From Cranoglanis bouderius (Eukaryota > Chordata > Actinopteri > Siluriformes > Cranoglanididae), in contig CM042558.1 in assembly GCA_023630585.1 (NCBI GenBank), forward strand, positions 9,885,800-9,949,799: DNA of 64,000 nucleotides, written 5' to 3'. Positions 14,601 to 24,291 of the stretch are shown one piece after another (positions within the stretch are counted from its first letter, which is position 1; each line of letters opens with the position of its first letter). Below the pieces are notes generated by a model. It saw only the letters and a program-made list of their open reading frames with translations. It did not search any database and had not been told where the DNA came from. A program made the translations under genes and the position numbers.

Positions 14601-17600
14601 ATTACTGGTCTTGCTCCACTTCGCCAGCTCATGGATCACTTTTCTAGAATTTGATTAGTTATCTGAGGTAACCAAACCCACTACTGTCATGCAATCAGCA
14701 TCAAATCTTTCTTAAAATCTTAATAAAACTATTGTCATACAGTGCTGGGCAATCATGGGTGCAAAAACAAAATAGGGCTGAGCACGCAACCTCGGGGAGA
14801 TCCTGTACTTAAAACAAGTTCATGAGACAGCTTATTGGCAATTTTCACCCTTTGAGGCCTGCTCACTAATAAGCATTGGGGGAATGATTGTATTAAAAGA
14901 ACTGTAATCTAATAAACTGCTCCTTCTACTGATCTATTTTCCCTATAAGCAAACTGGAAGAGCGAGGTAGATGGAATTTGATGCAATCCAACACCAGTCC
15001 TTCCAAACATTTCAGCAGTACAGAAATAAGTGCTATACGACTGGTGTTTTCTTGGGTAAGAAATCAGAGATGTCCTAAAAGTTCTAGGCACATAGTGTTG
15101 TTTGAATGATGTATTATAAATGTCTGTAGGAACAGCGGTAAGCTATTCCGTGAGAAATGATGTCTGGTTGGGCAGCTTCCCAGCCATCGTCCTGGAAAGA
15201 GCCTTCTGCCCTTCAAGCTCGGAGAACGCTAGATTGGTTAATTTTGCTTGAAATCAGTGAAAGTAAAACAGTGGGATTTAGCATTCATAAAATCAGGCAG
15301 TGTTGTGTTAACTTCTGCCAGCAGCTCTGGATTTAGGTTTATAAGGGATTCAGTGATTACAATTTTCCACATATGTTAGTCTTGATAAAGCACTAATTCA
15401 TATCTGGCCAGTTTACACTAGGCGTTTGCCCACTGACAAAGAAATGATCAGTCTATAATTTTAATGGTAGGTGTATTTTAACAGTGAGAGACAGAATAAC
15501 AACAAAAAAAATCCAGAAAAATGCATTTCAAAAAAGTTAGAAATTGATTTGCATTTTAATAAGTGAAATAAGTATTTGACTCCTTCGACTTGGTGGCAAA
15601 ACCCTTGTTGGCAATCACAGAGGTCAGATGTTTCTTATAGTTGGCCACCAGGTTTGCACACATCTCAGGAGGGATTTTGTCCCACTCCTCTTTGCAGATC
15701 CTCTCCAAGTCATTAAGGTCTCGAGGTTGACGTTTGGCAACTCGAACCTTCAGCTCCCTCCACAGATTTTCTATGGGATTAAGGTCTGGAGACTGGCTAG
15801 GCCACTCCAGGACCTTAATGTGCTTCTTCTTGAGCCACTCCTTTGTTGCCTTGGCTGTGTGTATTGGGTCATTGTCATGCTGGAATACCCATCCACGACC
15901 CATTTTCAATGCCCTGGCTGAGGGAAGGAGGTTCTCACCCAAGATTTGACAGTACATGGCCCCGTCCATCGCCCCTTTGATGCGGTGAAGTTGTCCTGTC
16001 CCCTTAACAGAAAAACACTCCCAAAGAATATTGTTCCCACCTCCATGTTTGACGGTGGGGATGGTGCTCTTGGGGTCATAGGCAGCATTCCTCCTCCTCC
16101 AAACACAGCGAGTTGAGTTGATGCCAAAGAGATCAATTTTGGTCTCATTTGACCACAACACTTTCACCCAGTTCTCCTCTGAATCATTCAGATGTTCACT
16201 GGCAAACTTCAGACGAGCCTGTACATGTGCTTTCTTGAGCAGGGGGACCTTGTGGGCGCTGCAGGATTTCAGTCCTTCACGGCGTAGTGTGTTACCAATT
16301 GTTTTCTTGGTGACTATGGTCCCAGCTGCCTTGAGATCATTAACAAGATCCTCCCGTGTGGTTCTGGGCTGATTCCTCACCATTCTCATGATCATTGAAA
16401 CTCCACAAGGTAAGATCTTGCATAGAGCCCAAGACCGAGGGAGACCGACAGTTATTTTGTGTTTCTTCCATTTGGGAATAATGGCACCAACTGTTGTCAC
16501 CTTCTCACCAAGCTGCTTGGCGATGGTCTTGTAGCCCATTCCAGCCTTGTGTAGGTCTACAATCTTGTCCCTGCCATCCTTGGACAGCTCTTTGGTCTTG
16601 GCCATGGTGGAGAGTTTGGAATCTGATTGATTGATTGCTGCTGTGGACAGGTGTCTTTTATACAGGTAATGAGCTGAGATTAGAAGCACTCCCTTTAAGA
16701 GAGTGCTCCTAATCTCAGCTCATTACCTGTGTAAAAGACACCTGGGAGCCAGAATCTTGCTGATTGATAGGGGATCATCAAAATGCAAATCAATTTATAA
16801 CTTTTTTGAAATGCATTTTTCTGGATTTTTTGTTGTTATTCTGTCTCTCACTGTTAAAATACACCTACCATTAAAATTATAGACTGATCATTTCTTTGTC
16901 AGTGGGCAAACGTACAAAATCAGCAGGGGATCAAATAACCCCCCCCCACTGTATATGGGTTTCCTCCCACAATCCAGAAACATGCCAGTAGGTGTACAGG
17001 CTACACTAAGTTGTCCATAGGTGTAAATTAGTGTGTGTATGGTGCCCTGTGACGAACTGGCATCCCATCCAGTGTATGTCCCTGCCTCCCGGGGTTCCTG
17101 GGATAGGCTCCAGACCACCGCAACCCTGACCAGGATAAAGTGGTTACTGAAGATGAATGAAAGCTACGACCACTTACAGTGCTTTCTGTACAAACTATAT
17201 TAAGTATTACACTGCATTATTAACCATTATTAATTGGTAATCCCACACTTGTTTTTTAATTACATGCCATTTCTAAAACCTGTGATGAAGCAAAACAATT
17301 GCAAGGGAATTATTTCAGTACCGAATTCCAAAGTATTTTCCAAGCCTGTCCAGTTAGTAGTATGAAACGGAGGTAGTACTTTTTTTTTTTTAATTTTAGT
17401 GTCCTGACATTTTGAATAGGTTTGAAGACATTTCTGAAAATATAGGAGATGTGGTCTTAAAGTTGACGTTGACAGTGATGAGAGCATAGGATCATCTACA
17501 TGCTGTCAGATCACATCCTAATCAACAGCCACTCACTGGGGTTGACACGGATACTTCTGATCGCTCTACTGGGCATTGACCATCGCTGTTCGTCCCCAAC

Positions 17601-20600
17601 ACTCTGGACCGATTTTACGCCTGGACAGGTTTAGACACGCCCTTCTTATCAGCATATGAGCAGTGAGGAGATTAGGAAATGAATAATAATTGCATGAATA
17701 AAATAGGAAATAGTTAAATTAAACATGTGCTGGAAGCAATAAGGGATAGAGAGAAGCGAGAAGGTGAAAAATAAAAAGGGACAGCAAAAAAATAATATTA
17801 ATCCTTTGTTTATAAATAGTAAATTAGTTGGTCCATTTGAGATAGAGTTTGACTCGCTCTATAATCCATATTTGTATTTCATTATATTTTGTATCAGTAG
17901 ATCTAATTATTATTGATCATTTCTTTGCGTTTCACTGTAAGAGCTATTTAAGAAGATTTGTGTAAGCTTTGATGCTATTCAGCAATTGCAAGTGAACTAA
18001 TACGATATACATAGTGAATGTAAGACACACAAAGTAAATGACATGCTGCTGCTGTCCAAAACTGAACAACTGTTTAATTTGTTAGTTTAGTTAAAGTTGT
18101 TTTTGGATTTCAACATTAGTACTATGTAAACAATTTAGCATTCAGATCAGAAATGGAATTCTATGATAATTGTAATTTGTGATAAAAGGGTAGGACATAA
18201 CATTTAGAAGGGCAACATGAACCTAAAGCCCACCCATCAGTATTTTAAGAAATTTGATGACATGCCTCTTCCTTCGCTGTCCTGAATTGTAGTTTTTGAT
18301 TTGTATTTGTTTTTCCAACCATACAACGCATTATAGTTTTCATACACCCAGCTCCAAGAAATAAACTAAACACATCAAATACAGGTCAGTATGCAATTAT
18401 TGTCTCATAATATGGTGTGACTGTTTACCATCATATGCCTTATCTTACACATTTACTGCTTTCTTCTTAATTGTGTGCTAATTTTTGCTTGCAAAATATG
18501 TTTTTTTGTTGTTGTTGTTTTTTTTTTAAATATTTATTTGGCTGATTTATTTAGGGATTTATTCACAGCTTTAATAAAACCAGTTAAGGCTTAAAATAAA
18601 GCCTCCCATCTTGTGCAGGCTCTGTGACTACACATGGCCGTTCCTCCCTAATAAAAAACAGCTGCAAAGCCGACTGTCTAAATACTGGGACGAATGCGTG
18701 AAACACACTTGAAATACGTTCCTGTTTACATCACCAACTCAAACTCAAGAACACCCTCACAAGCTGTGTCCAGGCTTCTGAATAAGGAAAAGGTCATAGT
18801 GAAAGAAGCTCTCATCTATGACTGTTCCCACTTCCAAAAACATACTCAGTGATGATTTTCCTCAAAATGCATCCCATTCTAACAGAGGTTCGAACATTGT
18901 TACTAAGAAAATCCTAGCAGTTAGACGGTTAAAAGTTTTTTTTTTTTTTTAAAGATATGTGCAACAGTAAGAACTCAGTGAGGGCAATCGTCCATTGTCT
19001 GCTACTTAATAATAAGAAGCTGCTCCATTTTTACCAAAGTAACCACAGTCCCATCTACTTTGTTTCTACTGGCTCACAAGAACAAGGCTCATGTTCATCT
19101 AAGTTCATGTTCAGATAAGTTCATCTAGATATAATAAAAAAGGTATGAAGTAAACGTAACCGCTACCAGAAGCAAACAAGTCCTTACAGGATTTCGCAGC
19201 GTTTGTTTTTGTGATTATTGCGGCCAAAAAACTCTTGATTTTGCTGCGGCTTTTTTCAGAATTGCATGAAATTGTCTTTCGCAGTGAAGTTTGTTGGTAA
19301 ATGAGACCTTTTAGCTGTACTCATGTTTGACGCATGTGAATCGAACAAGTTTTTGGCTGAATGTGCTTCGTGATGACGTCACGTGGTACTTCTTGGCCCA
19401 AATCTGCGGAAAACCTGCGGTAATATTGAAAAATTGTAAGCTCCTCCAAATATTGCGGAATTTGCTCGATTTTGCAAAATCGTGAAATCCTGGAGGGACT
19501 GGCAAATGGGCATCTTTCACATCCCCAGTCCTTTCCCATAAAGTGAATCAGCTTTTCTACCAGGTGAATTTTAGTCATGTTTTGGTCTTACTGCTGATTT
19601 ATCAAAGAAAAAAAAAAAAAAAAGAAAAGAGCAGACAAGTGTAATTTTCAGATGTTTCTAAAATAACTGTAGCTAGGGGTCAAAAAAATCATACATGCTA
19701 GAGCATTTGTTTGCACGTTTGCCACTGGAAATCAACCCTTGGGTAAGCGATCATTTGACAGCAATGCTCAGAATCACACGGGTATCTTAATGTCCAAAAA
19801 TGTAAAAATACGTCCAGAATTCAGTTCGCTCATCAAAATACACATTAAAAAGCAAAACCATTAAATTAGTAGACAAATTCTGTTAGCTTGCTAGAAGGCT
19901 GCAGACAGGTTCGAAATCATTTTCTCTGATCAGAATAATTCTACCAGCAAACCTTTCAGGCATCATCTGCTCTCGAAAAAGAACAAACACATACAAAATA
20001 CCAGGAGTTTATCCAGCATGCTGTATGTCTTTATTCATTAAGGGCACCGATGCACATGAATAGGTGTCGAATATGAATATGGAGATGATGGTGTACCTGA
20101 TTGTCCCTGTGGGAGAGGGAAGAGGACTCATCAGGTGGGCAATGTTATCTGGAATGTTGATGGTCAGGGGTGAGATCTGAGGCTGGACGGCTTTCACGGG
20201 GGACTCTGGGTTGTTCCTCTTATCCTTCTTGTTGCTGGACAGGGCGGTGAATGTGATCTTGATGTTTGTACTGGGGAAGCGAAATGTGCACCTTTAAAAG
20301 AAAGAGGACGACATTCATGGGTCATTCGGACATGATCTCTTAAGAGACTTGCAACAAATACTGTATTTTGCAATTACACATAATCAAAACCCTTAATGTA
20401 ATAAAAAAAATAATAAGAAGAAGAAGCTTAACCTTTTGCATCATCAAGACTCAAGTTATCAGAGAAGTAAACAAGGCACAGGCCCAATTGCCAGGCAGTA
20501 ACAGAACCCACAAGCATCTGTAGTTTATATATGGGTACCAGCCTGACCAGCTTACATAAGACATATTCCTTTTTTTATTAACACACAGATATATTTGAAG

Positions 20601-21866
20601 CACTGCTAAACCTCTAAAGACCTAGCGGAGACTGGAGTGAACTTGAGGACATTTAATCTGCTTCTTGCAATTCATAACAAAAATATTGTGGATTGTAAAA
20701 CGCAGACTAAATAACATTTATTACAGTTGTACTCTTGTGGCCCGCGACCGAAACAGGGCTCTACACAACTATCAACATTTCAATCATATAAATTATAAAA
20801 TCTTTCAACTGTGAAAATCCTGTGGTTTCCCAAAAACTTTAAACCAGGAACAAACTTTGAAAGGTTGAAATAAAAAGTGCCATTTGAACGGATTTGTGAA
20901 AACCTGATCTAGTTCAAAATCAAAACTCAGAACTTTATTCTTACAGGTCACAATTTTAAAGCAGAGTAACAAACAATGCTTTGATAGTATGGATAAACAA
21001 AGTCCTGATATTGCGTCAGGGTTACAAGACCCTATTAGTCACAAACCCTCCTTCCAGCACAATTACACAAAAAAATTGGAGTGAAGTTTTAATAATGAAA
21101 ACTTTAATAATAACCCATGCGCACTGCATTTGCTCATATAATCCCACAATAAAGGAATAAGAGATTGAATCACAGCGCAAAGATGAGGAGCTGAAAGGGT
21201 TAAAGGACAGGATGTTGCCCTGTAGCTAATCAGTTTTAGCCATTCTAGTTTAAATAGCTGCTTAGTTACACTATGCATATAGCTAAAAACGTCTGCCTTG
21301 AAATATGTATGTTGTACTGAGGGATGTGTGCTGTAGAAATTTGGTGTGAAGGAAAGCTAATGAAGGGGGCAAGTGGCAAGTGAACGTTAGCCGACATGCT
21401 AAGTAACGCTGGTGCGGCTTAGCAGGAAACATGAGAGACGTGTGTTGGTCCAAACAGACACGTGCTGCCGCGCAAAACAAAACAAAAAAAAAACCCGTGG
21501 GTCAACCGTGTTAAATGCGTTTACCCGTGCATTTCGGTCGATTTGTATTTACTGCAGTGATAAGCATTGGTGGTCTTACACTCGGGGAAGCTGGAGAGGA
21601 GGAGCCCCGCGTCTCTGAAATACCCCGTCCACGAACACCCCGTTTTTGCCGAGGCACCGCAGGTAGAAGTCTCCGCCGCCGGCGCCGTCCTCACCCGCCG
21701 TGAAGATCTCGAGGTGCCTCCGGGAGATGAAGCTCGAGTGGCCCATGCTCACGTCCACCGAGCCCTGCGACGAGTTGCGGCCGATGGTCACCGAGCGCTT
21801 CTTCATCAGGTACTCAAATTCTCGGCCCTCGAGCCGGGCCACTGCCGACCCCGACGTCCCCGCCAT
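1475..21866 (-). CDS. foxk2: Forkhead box protein K2, complete, 9 coding exons
   Basis: Nuclear forkhead transcription factor. Coding exons in transcript order: 21866-21580, 20291-20097, 9841-9700, 7526-7380, 7178-6985, 6878-6682, 5120-4851, 4734-4546, 1647-1475. They sum to 1794 nt (597 aa plus stop), every junction is GT-AG, and phase is kept throughout. Exons 1-2 encode the FHA domain (phosphothreonine binding; GRNSSQGSVDVSMGHSSFIS then RRHLEIF). Exons 4-5 encode the forkhead winged helix from about residue 209 (KPPYSYAQLIVQAI, then NSIRHNLSLNRYFIKVPRS), ending in a basic RKRRPRG nuclear-localisation-like patch. Exon 9 ends with the FOXK2-type [20 protein letters not shown]. The matches through exons 6-9 point to FOXK2 rather than FOXK1. 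I start at 21866 because MAGTSG leads straight into the FHA; an in-frame ATG at 21923 adds 19 unconserved residues. Intron 2 is about 10 kb and full of transposons. Confidence 0.95.
2558..2617. repeat. (CA)n microsatellite
   Basis: About 30 uninterrupted AC units inside foxk2 intron 8. Simple sequence, probably length-polymorphic. Confidence 0.95.
2715..4226 (-). mobile_element. Tc1-like transposon with long IR/DR termini, decayed transposase
   Basis: A 1.5-kb element bounded by TA dinucleotides (2713-2714 and 4227-4228). Its inverted repeats are about 200 bp: the first 170 bases from 2715 closely match the reverse complement of the bases before 4226. Within each end the short motif ATTCAACCCC recurs at the outer and inner side, which is the IR/DR layout of fish Tc1 elements such as Sleeping Beauty. 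The minus strand keeps broken transposase pieces: a helix-turn-helix part near 3612-3869 (KLREEIIALHKQGTGYRKIG) and a core part near 3144-3374 (VWRKRNEAYAEKN, GGGSVILW). They lie in different frames with stops between, so the copy is dead. It sits in foxk2 intron 8. Confidence 0.9.
5121..6681 (-). other. foxk2 intron 6
   Basis: AT-rich intron. 6183-6259 resembles the 3' end of a common fish non-LTR repeat (GATAAAGCAGTTACTGAAG followed by GAATGAATG). The rest shows no gene. Confidence 0.7.
6183..6259 (+). repeat. LINE/SINE 3'-end fragment
   Basis: Ends in GATAAAGCAGTTACTGAAG then a short GAATGAATG tail. It shares this end with the fuller copy at 16955-17165. Family name not certain. Confidence 0.5.
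7181..7196. repeat. Homopolymer G16 at the foxk2 exon 5 acceptor
   Basis: On the coding strand this is a run of 16 C directly before the AG of the exon 5 3' splice site, so it forms the whole polypyrimidine tract. See findings. Confidence 0.9.
7527..9699 (-). other. foxk2 intron 3
   Basis: Holds one truncated Tc1 remnant near 8669-9243. The remaining sequence is unremarkable AT-rich intron with no gene I can support. Confidence 0.7.
8669..9243 (-). mobile_element. Truncated Tc1-like element
   Basis: The minus strand starts a Tc1 transposase (GGKALSKDLRDKVVDRHKSG, the N-terminal helix-turn-helix) and is broken after about 25 recognisable residues. The outer terminus CAGTGGGTATAGAAAAGAA is present at the right end (9243, followed by TA). 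The catalytic region and the opposite terminus are missing. The left boundary is approximate. Confidence 0.75.
11028..11035. repeat. hAT target-site duplication, left copy
   Basis: GTTTTTAA, identical to 12281-12288 on the other side of the hAT element. Confidence 0.85.
11036..12280 (-). mobile_element. Internally deleted hAT transposon with 8-bp TSD
   Basis: Terminal inverted repeats TAGAGATGCACCGAT (11036-11050) and its complement (12266-12280). The flanking 8-bp duplication GTTTTTAA is perfect (11028-11035 and 12281-12288), the size hAT elements make. The minus strand at about 11780-11980 still codes for the hAT C-terminal dimerisation region (ESDRLFSLAGHVIDERRNRL, then KAEMLLFVKKNLPL). 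The BED finger and the main catalytic part are absent, so it is non-autonomous. It lies in foxk2 intron 2. Confidence 0.9.
12281..12288. repeat. hAT target-site duplication, right copy
   Basis: GTTTTTAA, identical to 11028-11035. Confidence 0.85.
12715..12847. repeat. Palindromic MITE-like element
   Basis: Left arm 12715-12762 and right arm 12800-12847 are inverted copies with a few mismatches (AAAGCAATAYGCCC at the tips, GTGGTTTA and TAGAACAG inside). The G-rich and C-rich centre continues the pairing imperfectly. It looks like a fold-back DNA transposon remnant; no protein. Confidence 0.7.
13920..14404. mobile_element. Non-autonomous DNA element (MITE), hAT-like
   Basis: The left end CTGCGTCCCAATTCACCTAC is mirrored at the right end by the complement of CTGTGTCTCAATTCCCCTAC. 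The 8-bp flanks CAGGTGCG and CAGTGGTG match at five positions, weak support for a target duplication. No transposase seen; an overlapping open frame on the minus strand is probably chance. Confidence 0.55.
14743..15110 (-). mobile_element. Non-LTR retrotransposon reverse transcriptase fragment
   Basis: The minus strand reads LFQFAYRENRSVEGAVY and, further on, LSTGSPRGCVLSPIL. These correspond to the motifs usually seen as LDPLQFAYRxNRS and TGxPQGCVLSPLLF in vertebrate LINE reverse transcriptases. The pieces are separated by stops and small deletions and the FADD-type catalytic motif is not reached. It is a dead fragment in foxk2 intron 2. Confidence 0.75.
15423..16951 (-). mobile_element. Tc1-like transposon, one end truncated
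   Basis: The right terminus is complete (CACTG at 16947-16951, then TA). The left end begins inside the inverted repeat at CGTTTGCCCACTGAC and lacks about the outermost 40 bases that the related copy at 61372-62763 keeps. The inverted repeats are about 150 bp. It encloses an almost full-length transposase reading frame. Located in foxk2 intron 2. Confidence 0.9.
15556..16605 (-). pseudogene. Tc1 transposase, long open frame with a catalytic D to N change
   Basis: An open frame of 349 codons from MAKTKELSKD, close to the roughly 340 aa usual for Tc1 transposases. The N-terminal half holds the paired helix-turn-helix (KTIAKQLGEKVTTVGAII). The DDE core is visible: VFQHDNDPIHTAK carries the second aspartate and PDLNPIENLWRELK the glutamate. 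The first motif reads VLWSNETKIDLFG where the family has WSDETK, so the first catalytic aspartate is asparagine. The protein should bind its ends but not cut. The element also lacks one outer terminus. An upstream in-frame ATG at 16689 lies in the terminal repeat and is unlikely to be the start. Confidence 0.85.
16955..17165 (+). repeat. LINE/SINE 3'-end copy
   Basis: Shows the chain of motifs GGTTTCCTCCCACAATCC, ATGCCAGTAGGTG, TGGCATCCCATCCAG, GGATAGGCTCCAGACCACCG and GATAAAGTGGTTACTGAAG, ending in GATGAATGAA. This is a very common dispersed repeat of fish genomes. It abuts the Tc1 element at 15423-16951. Confidence 0.6.
19179..19500 (+). repeat. Dispersed repeat, copy A (inverted ends AGTCC..GGACT)
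   Basis: Begins AGTCCTTACAGGATTTCGCA and ends with the complement of AGTCCCTCCAGGATTTCACG. Internal sequence (TTATTGCGGCCAAAAA, CTGCGGCTTTT, ATGAGACCTTTTAGCTGT) is shared with copies B (42052-42444) and C (44385-46115). It looks like a non-autonomous DNA transposon; no coding capacity. Confidence 0.75.
20292..21579 (-). other. foxk2 intron 1
   Basis: AT-rich intron between the two FHA exons. No repeat family or gene recognised. Confidence 0.7.
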
Positions 21867-22150
21867 CTTTTTTTCTTGGCAGTAAGTCTTTTGACGTTGA
21901 TTTAAAATGACGAGGCTTTTCACTGGGGTGGCCTTGATGACTTTTGTGGTGGGTGTACAAATTTGGAAAAATTTGGCTTTGGGGGAATCAAATCAGAGGA
22001 TGGATATGAAAACGGAGGAGCGTGCCAGTGCGGGGACAGCGGCTCCAACCCACCGCCGCAACAGAGAGAAAGAGGACAGGATAAACCCGAACCAAACAAA
22101 CAATGGGGGCGGGGCTAACAATGACCGACAGCGCGGCGGACCAATCACGT
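21581..22150. promoter_or_regulatory. GC/CpG-rich promoter region of foxk2
   Basis: GC and CpG rise sharply over foxk2 exon 1 and about 280 bp upstream of its ATG, in an otherwise AT-rich window. This is typical of a housekeeping CpG-island promoter. A (GT)n tract follows at about 22206. The exact transcription start is not visible. Confidence 0.6.
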
Positions 22151-24291
22151 TCCAGATGATGTAGGCGACACGGTTTTTCACCGGTTAGAGCCAGAACAGT
22201 GAGTATATGTGTGTGTGTGTGTGTGTTTAATGTGTTGGGTTTGGTTGCACCACGAGCCTGACACGCATGTTAATGGTGTGCTGTAACAGACGGATTGGTG
22301 AGATTCAACTTCAATATATTGAGAAGCCGCTTACTTTCATAAAATAAATCTGGACTAAACGACGACCAGGGTATAATGATCCGACATTAAATAATAATAA
22401 TAATAATAATAATGTCACACCTTGTGAAGAGAGATTCTTGTCATGATTGCTCAAATACATTACTAACGTTCATTCTGATCCCAGAATTCTGAGGTGCAGT
22501 TTCCTGTGCATTTTAAAACAATGTTACTGATTTTATTGAGAATTAACTAAATGACATACATTATCACCCGAAGAGAATTTTTTTTTTTGTCCTGAAAAAC
22601 TATTTTAACCGCTCTCATCATTGTACCTAATCTCACAAATCACAATTATAAGATGTCAGACACAGACATGGGTAATGGTTTAGTAATTAACTACCTAGAA
22701 AACATGTACACAACAGATTCCAGAGTGTTTTGGTATATCGACTGATGTGTCATGAAAAAAAAATGACCTTTTGTCCGCATTGCTATTCAGTAACATTATT
22801 TCAGACAGGGATGTGCATCTCTGAAGTGGAAAACATACCACCATGCCACCTACAATATCCATGCTTTTATCAGATCCTCGAATTAATCTATTATATGAAA
22901 GTGACTCGAATGGTTTAACACAATCTAATTTTGTAATTAGTGATCATAACAGATCATAAAAAAGAAGCAAAAAAAAAAAAAACAATAAGAAAGATATTTC
23001 AGTAGACAGATATACGGACAGTAATGTTTTGAAGTAGCTACTGGGGTGTTAGTAAACACGTTACGTCATTTGGTGGACGTGGCAAAACACTGCAAATAGC
23101 CAATCAGCACACGCACAGCTCAACCAATTACCAGACTCGGTTTTACAATCGTGTTTAATTTGTTACATGATACATTGTGAACTATGTATCCCTGCGTAAC
23201 TCAGTCATAGCGTAGATTACAGCATGTTTAACGCTGCATTATGTGTAATCACTTGTACATTTACAAACATGACAAAAGCATGAAATAAGCTCGTAATCAA
23301 CAAAGTTGGGGGGGGGGGGGGGGAAGGAATTGGAAAAACAATTAAATGAATACAGTTCAAGCTTATAGGTGTTAACGTTGGGCAAAAAAGAAAAAAAAGA
23401 TTGATTTCATTTAATTAACTGAAATGAATACCGTCCTTCCATTAATGATTCACCAATCATTTTTCAAATTTCAAACCAACCCTTTTTTTTTACCAACCTA
23501 AAATTTTAACAACCCAAATTATCTTTTTTTTGTTCTTAAGATCAAATTCTGATTTAATAGGATGATTCTCTCTCTGTCTGATGAATACTCATAAAGAGGA
23601 CATCTGTAATCCATTAACGTAACACGCAGGGCTATGCACATATTATTAAAATGTATTAAGCAAATACTAATTTGTTCTGACAGATTAACTCTCAACACTT
23701 GTGATAAAAATAATGAAAATTGCACATACATGTAAGTAACAATGAATGAAAAAAACAAAACATATCTACATTGTAATTGTTGTTCTTTTGTACTATGCTA
23801 TATTGTTGCAGTTACATATGCCTGGCATTTTTGTGTTTATACAAGTAAAACAAAACCTAAGGCTACCAATATTATGCACATACATAGTGTGATTGATGAA
23901 TAAGCATAAACCTGTCCTTCCTCTTCAGTAATGACAGAGGCACTCACTATCGTAGGTTAGTTAGTGGACAAATATTCTTCTAGCCAACTCTATGCGTAGA
24001 GCAGTTCGCATGGAAGACCTTTTAAAAAGCAACCGTTATCGTTCAAAAATAGTTTCCCCTCTTCTCACGCCACTGAATGACTGCAGTCAGTTTATTCATC
24101 CATCTCTCCAGTGGTCAGAGTTTCTTTTAAGTTCTTTAAAAACTGACTAGTGAGATTACAGATCTCTTAGTCTTCCTGCATCAGGGAGTCACTTAGTCAG
24201 GAATGCCACATACAGTTATTCGTCTGACATTCTTCAAATTTGGAGATGTCAGGAAATGAAGAAATCAATTGAATCCAACAATGGTCTGTGC
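22151..24291. other. foxk2-wdr45b intergenic spacer and wdr45b 3' UTR
   Basis: AT-rich, with short (TAA)n (about 22390) and a G18 run (about 23307). The wdr45b transcript must end here. The first plain AATAAA on the minus strand downstream of its stop is at 24096-24091. No other gene supported. Confidence 0.6.
24091..24096 (-). terminator. Candidate polyadenylation signal of wdr45b
   Basis: AATAAA on the minus strand, about 200 nt past the stop codon. Position fits, but further signals downstream are possible. Confidence 0.35.

Larger units (their letters stand above)
9842..20096 (-). other. foxk2 intron 2 (about 10.3 kb)
   Basis: The largest foxk2 intron. It contains, from left, a hAT element, a short palindromic element, a hAT-type MITE, a LINE reverse transcriptase fragment, a Tc1 element, a LINE 3'-end copy and a dispersed repeat, each listed separately. 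Between 17170 and 19178 I see only AT-rich sequence and poly-A/T runs. Confidence 0.8.
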
